Positions 1 to 7,660 of a DNA stretch of 64,000 nucleotides are shown piece by piece. Positions within the stretch are counted from its first letter, which is position 1, and the number at the start of each line of letters is the position of its first letter. Source of the stretch: an uncultured Caldilineaceae bacterium (GTDB lineage: Bacteria; Chloroflexota; Anaerolineae; Caldilineales; Caldilineaceae); the NCBI GenBank assembly GCA_958295915.1, contig OY282381.1:4672722-4736721 (forward strand), in the 5' to 3' direction. The notes under the pieces were generated by a model. That model made no database searches, had not been told where the DNA came from, and was given only the letters and a program-made list of their open reading frames with translations. The translations under genes and the position numbers were made by a program.

Positions 1-16
1 ATGAGGAAATCTCCCC

Positions 17-1183
17 ATGAAAATCAAAGATGTGAGGGCAGTTGAGATAGATCTCAGCGCCGGGCAAAGCAGCCGCAGTGGATCGTACCGGAGGGAGGGC
101 CGGGAACCGGCAAGTCCCATGGCTCGCTATCCGGCCTACAAATCGCGCAGATCCTCTTGGTCCCCCAGTTGGAAACAGGCAGCCTGTGTCGTCACCGCGG
201 AAGACGGCGCGTTCGGCCTGGGCATTACCTCGTTCGCGACGCCGGTCATCACAATCATCAACGATCACTTCGCCCCATACCTGATGAACGAGAACTGCAT
301 GGCCACGGAAAAACTCTTCGATATGATGTCCCGTATGGCTACCCCGTATGGAAGCTATGGCCTGGCCAGCTATGCCATCAGCGCCGTCGATCTGGCGCTG
401 TGGGATCTGAAAGGGAAGATTCTGGATCGTCCCGTCTATGAGCTTTTGGGTGGCCCCCAGAAAGAGAGGATTTTCTGTTACGCCACTGGCTTCGATAGCG
501 AATGGTATAGGGAGTTGGGGTTTCAGGCCATAAAGCTGCCTCTGCTCTACGGCCCGGCCGACGGGCTGGAAGGTCTGAAAAAAGCGGAAGAACTGGTGGC
601 CAAGGCCCGCGACCTGATCGGCGATGACGTAGATCTGATGTTAGACTGCTGGATGGCTCTGGATGTCGAGTATACAATACGGCTGGCCGAAACAGTGCGG
701 CCCTATGGACTGAAATGGATTGAAGACTACCTGCTACCGGAAGATATAGAAGGGTTCACGCAGGTGCGTCAGCGTTTGCCCTGGCAGACGCTGGCCGCAG
801 GCGAGCACTGGTATATGCCGCAAACCTTCTCAAGGGCAGCCAATCACCGCCTGGTAGACATATTCCAGCCGGACCCGTTATGGGCGGGCGGGATATCGGC
901 CTGCCTGCGAATCTGTCATATCGCCGAGGCGGCTGGGCTTGATGTGATCCCCCACGGTGGTATGAACTATCCATACGGACAGCATCTCGCCTTTGCCATG
1001 CCGGCCATCTCCTGGGGTGAGCGCTCCGCTGGCGTCTCTCCCCCCGGTGTGCCCCTGAAGGAGACAGTTGCCCTGCCCGGAACAGCCGTAATCAAGGATG
1101 GTTACCTCGTTCCCAGTGACGCGCCCGGCTTTGGCATCGAAGTGACCGCGGCGTGGCTGGATAGCATCGGATATACACAGTAA
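17..1183 (+). CDS. L-rhamnonate dehydratase-like enolase superfamily protein
   Basis: 388-residue member of the mandelate racemase/muconate lactonizing branch of the enolase superfamily. Members abstract a proton alpha to a carboxylate, and rhamnonate dehydratase turns L-rhamnonate into 2-keto-3-deoxy-L-rhamnonate in the cytosol. The barrel carries the expected metal ligands: D210 in LMLDCWM, E236 in LKWIED and E263 in AGEH. The base dyad is D286 (QPD) and H313 (IPHGG), and their 27-residue spacing equals that of D302/H329 in the E. coli enzyme as I remember it. The YATG and GPADG segments also resemble RhmD. GAGGAAA lies upstream of the ATG. No partner aldolase adjoins, so the exact acid-sugar substrate is an inference. 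Confidence 0.82.
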   Translation: MKIKDVRAVEIDLSAGQSSRSGSYRREGREPASPMARYPAYKSRRSSWSPSWKQAACVVTAEDGAFGLGITSFATPVITIINDHFAPYLMNENCMATEKLFDMMSRMATPYGSYGLASYAISAVDLALWDLKGKILDRPVYELLGGPQKERIFCYATGFDSEWYRELGFQAIKLPLLYGPADGLEGLKKAEELVAKARDLIGDDVDLMLDCWMALDVEYTIRLAETVRPYGLKWIEDYLLPEDIEGFTQVRQRLPWQTLAAGEHWYMPQTFSRAANHRLVDIFQPDPLWAGGISACLRICHIAEAAGLDVIPHGGMNYPYGQHLAFAMPAISWGERSAGVSPPGVPLKETVALPGTAVIKDGYLVPSDAPGFGIEVTAAWLDSIGYTQ

Positions 1184-1259
1184 GCGATTGTGTCAGCGAA
1201 CGTGCGCATGTTCGGCAAAAACGTGCCCCAGAATTGCCCTGAGCGCGCTCTTTGCGTTT

Positions 1260-1288
1260 TTGACAAACAATTCAAAGTATGGAATACT
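1260..1288 (+). promoter_or_regulatory. Sigma70-type promoter of the micro-gene at 1324
   Basis: TTGACA at 1260-1265 and AATACT at 1283-1288 are separated by 17 bases. The -35 is perfect and the -10 matches four of six consensus bases. Transcription would begin near 1295, about 30 bases before the micro-gene start codon. No other gene start lies between this promoter and the hairpin at 1407-1435, so the pair defines a short autonomous unit. Confidence 0.6.
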
Positions 1289-1323
1289 GTTGCTGTATCT
1301 CATAAAAAAGGAGGTGATGCTCT

Positions 1324-1383
1324 ATGGATAGTTGTAGTTGTAGTACTGGTCCGCTAGCATCGCCTCTGGAGATCGCCTTCTAG
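1324..1383 (+). CDS. Candidate 19-residue CSC-containing micropeptide
   Basis: A 19-codon frame (ATG to TAG) encodes a peptide beginning MDSCSCSTG and ending LEIAF. The ribosome binding site AAGGAGGTGAT at 1308-1318 complements the 16S tail over eleven bases. Its GGAGG lies nine bases before the ATG, making it one of the strongest initiation signals in the window. A promoter is at 1260 and a GC-rich hairpin at 1407. The second half of the frame also lies in an imperfect long stem (1348-1359 with 1388-1399, one mismatch in 12), so the transcript could instead be a structured RNA or leader. Candidate roles are a modified-peptide precursor, a leader peptide or a toxin-like peptide. None is shown, and no maturation enzyme lies beside it. 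Confidence 0.45.
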   Translation: MDSCSCSTGPLASPLEIAF

Positions 1384-1406
1384 GCTGTGCTATCGGACCA
1401 GAAAAC

Positions 1407-1435
1407 ACAAGGCCCCGTCAACAACGGGGCCTTGT
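1407..1435. terminator. Perfect 12-bp GC-rich hairpin
   Basis: ACAAGGCCCCGT at 1407-1418 pairs perfectly with 1424-1435 around a five-base loop. It ends the short unit started at 1260. A U-tract is weak on the plus strand. On the minus strand the hairpin is followed by a GUUUU stretch. I read it as a terminator, though a stable RNA end is also possible. Confidence 0.6.
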
Positions 1436-1496
1436 ACCTTCCAGCCGGCGTGGCCCCCTTCTCTCTTATTCCTTTCTGACAAAATCCGAAGACCTC

Positions 1497-1525
1497 TTGA
1501 CAGGGAGAGTCCTTTCCGCTATAAT
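1497..1525 (+). promoter_or_regulatory. Perfect consensus sigma70 promoter for the P450 gene
   Basis: TTGACA at 1497-1502 and TATAAT at 1520-1525 are spaced by exactly 17 bases, matching consensus at all twelve positions. The predicted start point falls within the palindrome at 1531-1548. Such a strong promoter on an operator suggests tight repression rather than constitutive use. Confidence 0.75.
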
Positions 1526-1530
1526 TAATG

Positions 1531-1548
1531 TTGTGAATTAATTCACAA
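1531..1548. promoter_or_regulatory. 18-bp palindromic operator, Rex-like or CRP-like
   Basis: TTGTGAATTAATTCACAA is a perfect palindrome lying over the predicted transcription start of the P450 promoter. It fits the Rex redox-repressor pattern TTGTGAA-N4-TTCACAA. It equally fits the CRP-family pattern TGTGA-N6-TCACA. Its position on the start point favours a repressor, hence Rex (which senses NADH/NAD+), but sequence alone cannot choose. Confidence 0.6.
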
Positions 1549-1620
1549 TTCGCCCTGTTTGCATCGGAGCTTGGCTCTCGGCAGAGAACCGGCCTCGCGA
1601 ATGGAATAAGGAAAAATCCC

Positions 1621-3012
1621 ATGACCAGCGCCGCCGTTTCAATCGAGCGACGACCAGCTCCTCCCACCCCAAAAGCCAACCCAATCTTCGGCACGGCCCG
1701 ACGTTTTCGCCGGGCGCCTCTCGGCTATATGCAGGAGTTGGTATCAGAGTTCGGCCCTGCAATACACTATCGTTTCTTCCTCAATCTGTGGGGCTATATT
1801 TTCGTTCACCCCCAACACAACGAGCATATCCTGCAGGACAACCACAAAAATTACACGAAGCTGCCCCATCCTATATTTCAGATCCTGTTGCCTCTGGCAG
1901 GCAAAGGTCTCTTGACAAATGACGGCCAATCGTGGCTGCGGCAGCGGCGGTTGCTCCAGCCAGCCTTTCATCGCAAACAGATCAACGGCTTCGGCCAGAT
2001 GATGACCGCCGCGACGGAAAAACGACTCAACCGCTGGGCGCGCGCTGCGCGCGCCGGCGAAGTTGTCGCCTTTGACCAGGAAATGATGGAGTTGACCCTG
2101 GAAATCGTCGGCAGAACATTGTTTAACATGGACCTGACCAACGCGGCGCACAAAGTCGGCGATGCCTTTAGCGAGCTCAATGAACTGATCATCGCGCAGG
2201 CGACAACTCCATTCTCCCTGTATACAATGCGAATTCCCTTCTGGCCCAGCACACGCAAAATGGCGCATGACATTCGCGCGCTGGACCGACTGATCTACGC
2301 AATGATCGCGCAGCGGCGCCAGGCGGACTCGCCCGGCGACGATCTCATGGGAACGCTACTGTCCGCAGGCGATGAGGAGACCGGCATCGGCATGGACGAA
2401 AAACAGGTGCGGGATGAGCTGATCACGCTGATGATCGCCGGCCACGAGACGACCGCGCTTCTGCTGACTTGGCTCTTCTACCGCATTGGAAAACACCCGG
2501 ATGTAGAGGCCCAGCTCCACGACGAAGTGGATCGGATATTGAATGGCCGTCTGCCGACAATCGAAGATATCCCCAAACTGGTATACACGCGCCAGGTTGT
2601 CGATGAAACCCTGCGGCTCTATCCGCCGGCCTACGCCATATCACGCGCCGGCCATGAGGCCGATGTCATCGGCGGTTACGCGACATCGCCGAACGCAATA
2701 ATTACCCTCAGCCCGTACATCACCCATAGGCTACCGGAGTTCTGGCCCCAGCCGCAGGAATTCGACCCGCAACGATTCACCCTGACCAACAGCGCCGACC
2801 GTCCTCGTTTCGCCTATCTTCCCTTTGGCGGCGGGCCTCGGCAGTGTATCGGCAATAGCTTTTCCCTGACAGAGAGCGTTCTGGTGACAGCAACGATTGC
2901 CCAACGCTTCCGCTTGCGCAGCCCTGCCGCTTACATCGCCGAACTGTCCCCGCAGGTTACACTGCGCCCCAAAGGCGGGATGCCGCTGCTGATCGAAGCG
3001 CGCTCAGCCTGA
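1621..3012 (+). CDS. Cytochrome P450 monooxygenase
   Basis: 463-residue soluble bacterial P450. It shows the I-helix oxygen-activation motif AGHETT, the K-helix ETLR of the ExxR pair and the heme-binding loop FGGGPRQCIG with the thiolate ligand at C409. No membrane anchor or fused reductase is visible, so it must take electrons from ferredoxin or flavodoxin partners encoded elsewhere. P450s insert one oxygen atom into C-H bonds, and the substrate here is unknown. AAGGAA at 1608-1613 precedes the ATG by seven bases. The gene has its own consensus promoter and an operator (1497-1548). A 36-base piece of its 3' end is duplicated just downstream. Confidence 0.93.
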   Translation: MTSAAVSIERRPAPPTPKANPIFGTARRFRRAPLGYMQELVSEFGPAIHYRFFLNLWGYIFVHPQHNEHILQDNHKNYTKLPHPIFQILLPLAGKGLLTNDGQSWLRQRRLLQPAFHRKQINGFGQMMTAATEKRLNRWARAARAGEVVAFDQEMMELTLEIVGRTLFNMDLTNAAHKVGDAFSELNELIIAQATTPFSLYTMRIPFWPSTRKMAHDIRALDRLIYAMIAQRRQADSPGDDLMGTLLSAGDEETGIGMDEKQVRDELITLMIAGHETTALLLTWLFYRIGKHPDVEAQLHDEVDRILNGRLPTIEDIPKLVYTRQVVDETLRLYPPAYAISRAGHEADVIGGYATSPNAIITLSPYITHRLPEFWPQPQEFDPQRFTLTNSADRPRFAYLPFGGGPRQCIGNSFSLTESVLVTATIAQRFRLRSPAAYIAELSPQVTLRPKGGMPLLIEARSA

Positions 3013-3082
3013 CGCTGGGGAACGCTGGGCATTTCTGCGTGTTGCCGGCGGGATGCCGCTGCTGATCGAGGCGCGCTCAGCC
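2974..3082 (+). repeat. 36-base duplication of the P450 3' end
   Basis: Bases 2974-3009, the last coding bases of the P450 gene, recur at 3047-3082 with one difference. The second copy is out of any gene. It looks like a small local duplication. Confidence 0.8.
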
Positions 3083-3147
3083 AGCCTATGACCTCCGCGC
3101 GCCGCAATCATCATACAGACCCATCGCGGATTCCCCTGACGCAGTAC

Positions 3148-3168
3148 GGGCAGGCCTTGCGCCTGCCC
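3148..3168. repeat. REP-like palindrome GGGCAGGC/GCCTGCCC
   Basis: A perfect 8-bp stem surrounds the loop CTTGC. Related GGCAGGC/GCCCGCC and GGGC/GCCC palindromes appear at 51796-51835 and 6471-6493, always in intergenic DNA. Confidence 0.7.
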
Positions 3169-3276
3169 ATAAGAACGGCCACCCCCATCAGCCTGAGGGC
3201 GAAACTGTCAGGCATATACAGGCTCTTGTCAAATGACATGATTTCCCGCGCTGAAATGGAAAACGATGAAAGTTCG

Positions 3277-3305
3277 TTGTGGCTTCTTGGCGCAGGTGCT
3301 ATACT
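3277..3305 (+). promoter_or_regulatory. Probable promoter of the ThuA-like gene
   Basis: TTGTGG at 3277-3282 and TATACT at 3300-3305 are separated by 17 bases. The -10 matches five of six consensus bases. The start would be near 3312, leaving a 45-base leader to the ATG at 3357. Confidence 0.5.
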
Positions 3306-3356
3306 GGCATCGACACCGTCATACAATGCGAATCAGGAATAAGGAGGCAGAAACCG

Positions 3357-4007
3357 ATGACGAAGAAGTCGTTGATGCTTTGGGGTGGCTGGGAAGGTCA
3401 CGAACCGAAACAGTGCGTGGACATTTTCGCGCCGTTGATCGAAGCGGCAGGCTTTGACGTAGATGTCGAAACATCCCTCGACATATATACGGATGCCGCC
3501 CGCATGGCTACCTATGACATCATCACACAAGTGTACACAATGAGCGCAATCACAAATGAACAGGAAAAGGGACTACTGGACACAATCAAGAAGGGAGCCG
3601 GCTTTGCCGGCTGGCACGGTGGCATGGCGGATGCGTTCCGGCAGAACACGAACTATCAGTTTATGGTCGGCGGCCAGTGGGTAGCCCACCCAGGCAATAT
3701 CATCGATTATACAGTCAACATTGTCGATCGCGCCGACCCGATCACCGCCGGGCTGAACGATTTTCAGATGCGCAGTGAGCAGTATCTGATGCACGTGGAC
3801 CCCAGCAACGAAGTGCTGGCGACGACGACTTTTGGCGGCGAATACGTGCCGTGGATTGAGGGCGCCGTCATGCCGGTCGTGTGGAAACGACGCTGGGGAA
3901 AGGGCAAGATTTTCTACTGCTCATTAGGCCATGTGGCGCAGGATTTCGATGTGCCCGAGGCCCGGGAGATCGTGCGCCGGGGCATCATCTGGGCAGCCAG
4001 AGATTGA
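3357..4007 (+). CDS. ThuA-like glutamine-amidotransferase-fold protein
   Basis: 216-residue protein of the ThuA family (trehalose utilization; class I glutamine-amidotransferase-like fold). It starts with the MLWGGWEGHEP segment and contains the hallmark GWHGG around residue 80. The C-terminal part (WKRRWGKGKIFYCSLGH) is also typical. ThuA proteins accompany sugar dehydrogenases and may act on ketosugars, but their reaction is poorly defined. The ATG at 3357 follows AAGGAGG at 3341-3347. A Gfo/Idh dehydrogenase follows after the tandem repeat, which fits the usual ThuA/Gfo-Idh partnership in oxidative sugar metabolism. Confidence 0.85.
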   Translation: MTKKSLMLWGGWEGHEPKQCVDIFAPLIEAAGFDVDVETSLDIYTDAARMATYDIITQVYTMSAITNEQEKGLLDTIKKGAGFAGWHGGMADAFRQNTNYQFMVGGQWVAHPGNIIDYTVNIVDRADPITAGLNDFQMRSEQYLMHVDPSNEVLATTTFGGEYVPWIEGAVMPVVWKRRWGKGKIFYCSLGHVAQDFDVPEAREIVRRGIIWAARD

Positions 4008-4037
4008 CAACCCCCGAGACGGATGTCCTGTGGGAAT

Positions 4038-4149
4038 GATAGCGGCACATTGTGATAGCGGCATATTGTGATAGCGGCATATTGTGATAGCGGCATATTG
4101 TGATAGCGGCATATTGTGATAGCGGCACATTGTGATAGCGACACATTGT
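4038..4149. repeat. Tandem repeat, seven 16-bp units
   Basis: Seven head-to-tail copies of GATAGCGGCATATTGT (variants CACATTGT in units 1, 6 and 7, and GCGACA in unit 7) fill 112 bases. They stop three bases before the ribosome binding site of the Gfo/Idh gene at 4165. Unit number and length match the unrelated repeat at 29592-29703. Confidence 0.95.
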
Positions 4150-4164
4150 AAGAGGAGCGAAGCC

Positions 4165-5271
4165 ATGAAATTGCCAGCGCGCATCGGCCTGATCGGCTGC
4201 GGCATCATCAGCAGCCGCTACCTTGAAGTCGCGCAAGAGCTGCCAGAGATCGAGATTGTGGCCTGCGCCGATATGATCAGAGCCGCGGCGGAAACCCAGG
4301 CCCGGAACTATGGACTCGACCGCGTGCTTTCGCCCGCAGAACTGATCGCCGCGCCAGATATAGACATCGTGCTCAATCTCACCCCCCCAGCCGCGCACTA
4401 TTCCGTCTCCAAAGCCGCGCTGGAGGCAAGTAAGGCGACCTATAGCGAAAAGCCACTCGCGGTGACATATCAAGAGGGCGAGCGTCTGCTCGCGCTGGCC
4501 AAGGAAAAAAATGTGCGCATCGGCTGCGCGCCAGACACATTTCTCGGCGCTGGGTTTCAATCCGCGCGCCGCTATCTGGACGAAGGAATCATCGGCGCGC
4601 CAGTGGCCGCAACAGCATTCCTGATGAGCCGCGGCCACGAGCATTGGCACGCCAACCCCGCCTTCTATTACAAGCCCGGCGGCGGCCCAATGTTTGACAT
4701 GGGCGTGTATTACCTGACAGCTTTTGTGCATCTGCTGGGCCCGGTGCGTCGGGTTACCGGTTCGGCGCGGGCCACCTGGGCGAAACGCACGATTGAGAGC
4801 GAGCCGAGACGGGGCGAGGTGATCGAAGTGGAAGTCCCCACGCACGTGGCCGGCGTGCTTGACTTTGCCTCCGGGGCCATCGGCGCGATCATCACAACTT
4901 TCGATACGCAGGCCTCTATGCTGCCGCGTATGGAGCTTTACGGCACGACCGGCACCCTCAGTCTGCCGGATCCGAATACATTCGGCGGGCCCCTTCAAGT
5001 GCGCTCCGCAGGCGATGAAGCATGGCAAGAGTTGCCCCTGCGATTCGGGCACGCAGACCGCAGCCGAGGCATCGGACCAGCGGATATGGCCATGAGTACC
5101 CTGGAGGGCGCGCCACATCGCGCCAACGGCGACATGGCGCTGCATGTGCTGGAGATCATGGAGGCCATACATGTGGCATCGGATACAGGCCGGCACGTGA
5201 AATTGTCCTCCCAGTGCGAACGCCCGCAACCGCTGCCGGAAGGGGTGTACGCAGGCGTAAGGCCGGACTGA
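4165..5271 (+). CDS. Gfo/Idh/MocA family NAD(P)-dependent dehydrogenase
   Basis: 368 residues. The N-terminal Rossmann domain has GLIGCGIISSRY, and the EKP motif (YSEKPLA) near residue 95 supplies the catalytic Lys of this family. The C-terminal alpha/beta domain follows. The family oxidises sugar or cyclitol hydroxyls. The chosen ATG follows GAGGAG at 4152-4157; an upstream in-frame start would lie within the 16-bp repeats and is unlikely. It sits between ThuA and RtcB genes on the same strand, 15 bases before RtcB, so it is probably co-transcribed with both. Substrate unknown. Confidence 0.88.
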   Translation: MKLPARIGLIGCGIISSRYLEVAQELPEIEIVACADMIRAAAETQARNYGLDRVLSPAELIAAPDIDIVLNLTPPAAHYSVSKAALEASKATYSEKPLAVTYQEGERLLALAKEKNVRIGCAPDTFLGAGFQSARRYLDEGIIGAPVAATAFLMSRGHEHWHANPAFYYKPGGGPMFDMGVYYLTAFVHLLGPVRRVTGSARATWAKRTIESEPRRGEVIEVEVPTHVAGVLDFASGAIGAIITTFDTQASMLPRMELYGTTGTLSLPDPNTFGGPLQVRSAGDEAWQELPLRFGHADRSRGIGPADMAMSTLEGAPHRANGDMALHVLEIMEAIHVASDTGRHVKLSSQCERPQPLPEGVYAGVRPD

Positions 5272-5286
5272 TTCCAGGAGACGCCC

Positions 5287-6447
5287 ATGCCGTTCCAATT
5301 CATCCGCGGCGTGCCTGTGTGGGGAGACCCCCAGGACAACGCCGTTGATCAGATTGTCAATTGCGCCCATCAGGCCGCAGCCGCTGCGTTAATGGCGGAT
5401 CACCACCTGGGCTATGTCGTGCCTATCGGCGGTGTGGTGGCCTATGAAAATCAGGCCAGCCCTTCAGGTGTGGGATATGATATCGCCTGCGGAAATAAAG
5501 CCGCGCGTCTGGATATACCTGTAGCTGAGGTGAAGGCAAATATCAAGCCGATCATGGATGATATCTGGCGCACGATCTCCTTCGGTATCGGGCGTAAGAA
5601 CAGACAACCGGTCGATCATCCTCTTTTCGACGACGACCCGGCTTGGGATCTGACCGTTGCCCGTAAGCTGAAGAAGCTGGCGGCGGAACAGCTCGGCACC
5701 GTCGGCAGCGGCAATCACTATGTGGACATCTTCGAGGATGAGCGGGGCCGTATCTGGCTGGGGGCCCACTTCGGTTCACGCGGGCTGGGACACCGCCTGG
5801 CCACCCATTTTATCAACGACGCGCCCGCGCTGCTGAATGTGAACTCAGAGATGGGCCAGGAATATCTCGCCTGTATGCGGCTGGCCGGGCGCTATGCCTA
5901 CGCGGGACGAGATTGGGTCTGCCAACGGGTGGCCACTCTGCTGGGCGCGCGCATCGTGGAAGAGATCCACAACCACCACAATTTCGCCTGGCAGGAGCGA
6001 CACAATGGCCGCAGCCTTTGGGTGACGCGCAAAGGGGCGACCCCTGCGTTTCCCGGACAAAAAGGCTTCGTCGGCGGTTCCATGACGGATATTTCCGTCA
6101 TCCTCGCAGGGGTGGAGAGCGCGGAAAGCCAAACGGCTCTCTATTCGACGGTCCACGGAGCGGGGCGGATTATGTCGCGCTCACAGGCCGCAGGACGCTT
6201 CCGCTGGAAAAAAGGCCGCAAAGTGCAGGTGAAGCGGGGGCAGATCGGGCGCAAGCAGATGCTCAACCGCGTGCGACGGATGGGCGTGGAGCTGCGAGGG
6301 GCCGGCACGGATGAAGCGCCCCAGGTCTACAAACAGCTGCCCGCTGTGCTGAACCACCATCGCCAGACCATTCGCATCCTCCACACCCTTACGCCTCTAG
6401 GGGTAGCGATGGCCGGCGAAGACGAGTACGACCCGTATCGAGACTGA
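5287..6447 (+). CDS. rtcB: RtcB family RNA 3'-phosphate ligase
   Basis: 386 residues. RtcB joins RNA 2',3'-cyclic phosphate or 3'-phosphate ends to 5'-OH ends using GTP and Mn2+. All active-site landmarks are present: D65 and C68 in GVGYDIACGN, N143/H144 in GSGNH, H161 in AHFGSRGLG, H231 and E237 in HNFAWQE, and the guanylylated His H290 in HGAGRIMSR. It belongs to the shorter RtcB forms. It lies 15 bases after a sugar dehydrogenase gene, with no RtcA or archease nearby. An RNA-repair enzyme in a sugar operon is unusual, and repair after RNA cleavage is only an inference. Confidence 0.92.
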   Translation: MPFQFIRGVPVWGDPQDNAVDQIVNCAHQAAAAALMADHHLGYVVPIGGVVAYENQASPSGVGYDIACGNKAARLDIPVAEVKANIKPIMDDIWRTISFGIGRKNRQPVDHPLFDDDPAWDLTVARKLKKLAAEQLGTVGSGNHYVDIFEDERGRIWLGAHFGSRGLGHRLATHFINDAPALLNVNSEMGQEYLACMRLAGRYAYAGRDWVCQRVATLLGARIVEEIHNHHNFAWQERHNGRSLWVTRKGATPAFPGQKGFVGGSMTDISVILAGVESAESQTALYSTVHGAGRIMSRSQAAGRFRWKKGRKVQVKRGQIGRKQMLNRVRRMGVELRGAGTDEAPQVYKQLPAVLNHHRQTIRILHTLTPLGVAMAGEDEYDPYRD

Positions 6448-6470
6448 TGTACCGAGACTGATGTATAGTA

Positions 6471-6493
6471 GGGCCGACGCCTTTCGTCTGCCC
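6471..6493. terminator. Intergenic hairpin between convergent genes
   Basis: GGGCCGACG at 6471-6479 and CGTCTGCCC at 6485-6493 form a nine-pair stem with one mismatch, between the stop of rtcB and the stop of the DUF6295 gene. It is placed to end both converging transcripts and resembles the palindrome at 3148. A 13-base direct duplication (CGAGACTGATGTA) spans the rtcB stop codon just before it. Confidence 0.5.
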
Positions 6494-6511
6494 ATCAGCG
6501 AGAGTGCCCGC

Positions 6512-6775
6512 TCAGACATGCCCTCTCGACTCGGCCTCGGCCAGCACAGCCTGAATCGTCTCCACAAGTTGTCGCGCGCTCTCAACGCTCAGTTCCACCG
6601 CGATCCGTGCGCTCGGCCCTTGATCTGCATTGACGAAGTCGATGTTGAGCGCATGCTCCTGGGGCGCGTGGAACGGGTGATCCCAACTCACATTGGCCTG
6701 GTTCATGTCAAACCAGCCGCCGGCGCCTTTGCCACATCCTTCGAGGGAAACTTTCTGAACGATCATTGTGCACAT
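6512..6775 (-). CDS. DUF6295-like small protein
   Basis: 87 residues, beginning MCTMIVQKVSLEG and containing WFDMNQANVSWDHPF and EHALNIDFVN. I recognise these as typical of the DUF6295 family of short conserved bacterial proteins without known function. There is no signal peptide or membrane segment. The gene starts 45 bases after the dienelactone hydrolase gene on the same strand, so it is probably co-transcribed. The pairing suggests a helper role to the hydrolase, which is inference only. Confidence 0.75.
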   Translation of the reverse strand: MCTMIVQKVSLEGCGKGAGGWFDMNQANVSWDHPFHAPQEHALNIDFVNADQGPSARIAVELSVESARQLVETIQAVLAEAESRGHV

Positions 6776-6820
6776 GGGCTGCTGCTCCTGTGTGGGAATT
6801 TCTTCTCTGTGCCGGCTTCA

Positions 6821-7579
6821 TCAAACGGCGAGCTTTCGACCGAGAAACGTCCAAATCTTCTCCCAGCCGTCAACGGCCTGAGCCTGACGATAGCTGGGCC
6901 GGTGGTAATAGAAGAAACCATGGCCTGCATCCGGGTACATGTGGAACTCGTACTCTTTGCCCTGCCGTTGCAGAGCCTCTTCGTGGCGGGCTACCTCATC
7001 CACTGTAGGGCTGTGATCCTCCTCGCCAAAGAGACCTAAAATCGGGCAATTGAGATCGGCAGTGTAGTCGATAGGGGCCACCGGGCGTTGGGGCGTGAGT
7101 TGATCCGGCCCCATGACGACCCCACCTCCCCAGCAGTCGACGATGGCGTCAAAGCCCGCTACTCGGCTCGCCGCCAATACCGCGTGCCGTCCGCCGGAGC
7201 AAGTGCCGAATACCCCGACTTTAGCGCTCACATACGGCAAGGCCCGCAGATAGCGCATGGCCGCGGCCAGATCCGCTACAGCCTGATCATCAGGTACGCC
7301 GCCATCGGCTCGCGCCGCCGCCGCCACGTCTTCGGGCGTGCCGTGGCCGTAGCGCTCGTACAGATTCGGTGAGAGCGCGGCGTAGCCATGATGGGCAAAT
7401 CTGCGCGTCGCCTCCCGATACCACTCATCCCAGCCGGGCATATGGTGGATAAGCACCATGCCAGGAAAGAGACCCGCTCCCAGCGGGCGGGCAAAATAGG
7501 CATCGATGGTATCGCCATTTGCGCCCTGTATCACGACCGTCTCCGCCAGCATTCCTTCGTATTGATCGGTTGTGTACAT
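6821..7579 (-). CDS. Dienelactone hydrolase family protein
   Basis: 252-residue alpha/beta hydrolase. The catalytic triad is C127 in GTCSGG, D188 in GEEDHS and H221 in DAGHGFF, so the nucleophile is Cys as in dienelactone hydrolases. These enzymes cleave enol-lactones or related esters. The start ATG follows an AGGAGG site. The gene is divergent from the NicX-like block, sharing a compact regulatory region at 7580-7761, and precedes the DUF6295 gene. The placement suggests hydrolysis of a ring-cleavage lactone or amide in the same pathway, but the substrate is not shown. Confidence 0.88.
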   Translation of the reverse strand: MYTTDQYEGMLAETVVIQGANGDTIDAYFARPLGAGLFPGMVLIHHMPGWDEWYREATRRFAHHGYAALSPNLYERYGHGTPEDVAAAARADGGVPDDQAVADLAAAMRYLRALPYVSAKVGVFGTCSGGRHAVLAASRVAGFDAIVDCWGGGVVMGPDQLTPQRPVAPIDYTADLNCPILGLFGEEDHSPTVDEVARHEEALQRQGKEYEFHMYPDAGHGFFYYHRPSYRQAQAVDGWEKIWTFLGRKLAV

Positions 7580-7630
7580 ACCTCAGCCTCCTGTCTGTCG
7601 AAAAGATTTGTCCCCGCATCATCCTCTGTC

Positions 7631-7660
7631 AGCATAACAAAACAGCTCCCCCCTTGACAA
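7631..7660 (-). promoter_or_regulatory. Possible leftward promoter for the hydrolase pair
   Basis: Read on the minus strand, TTGTCA (7655-7660) and TATGCT (7631-7636) are 18 bases apart. The -35 overlaps the -35 of the rightward promoter at 7654, so the two transcription units would compete or be controlled together. Confidence 0.35.

Larger units (their letters stand above)
3013..3356. other. Intergenic region with repeat, palindrome and promoter
   Basis: This 344-base gap contains the duplicated P450 end at 3047-3082 and a REP-like palindrome (GGGCAGGC, loop of five, GCCTGCCC) at 3148-3168. It also holds the ThuA promoter near 3277-3305. No further coding frame here has an initiation signal I would trust. 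Confidence 0.7.

Noticed and set aside
4038..4149. Possible CRISPR array
   Set aside because: Units are directly adjacent with no spacers and no cas genes are near; the same applies to 29592-29703.
3985..5370. Long leftward open frame (461 codons) opposite the Gfo/Idh gene
   Set aside because: It mirrors the third-position GC bias of the plus-strand gene, runs through the 16-bp repeats and has no recognisable motifs. The plus-strand protein has clear family motifs.
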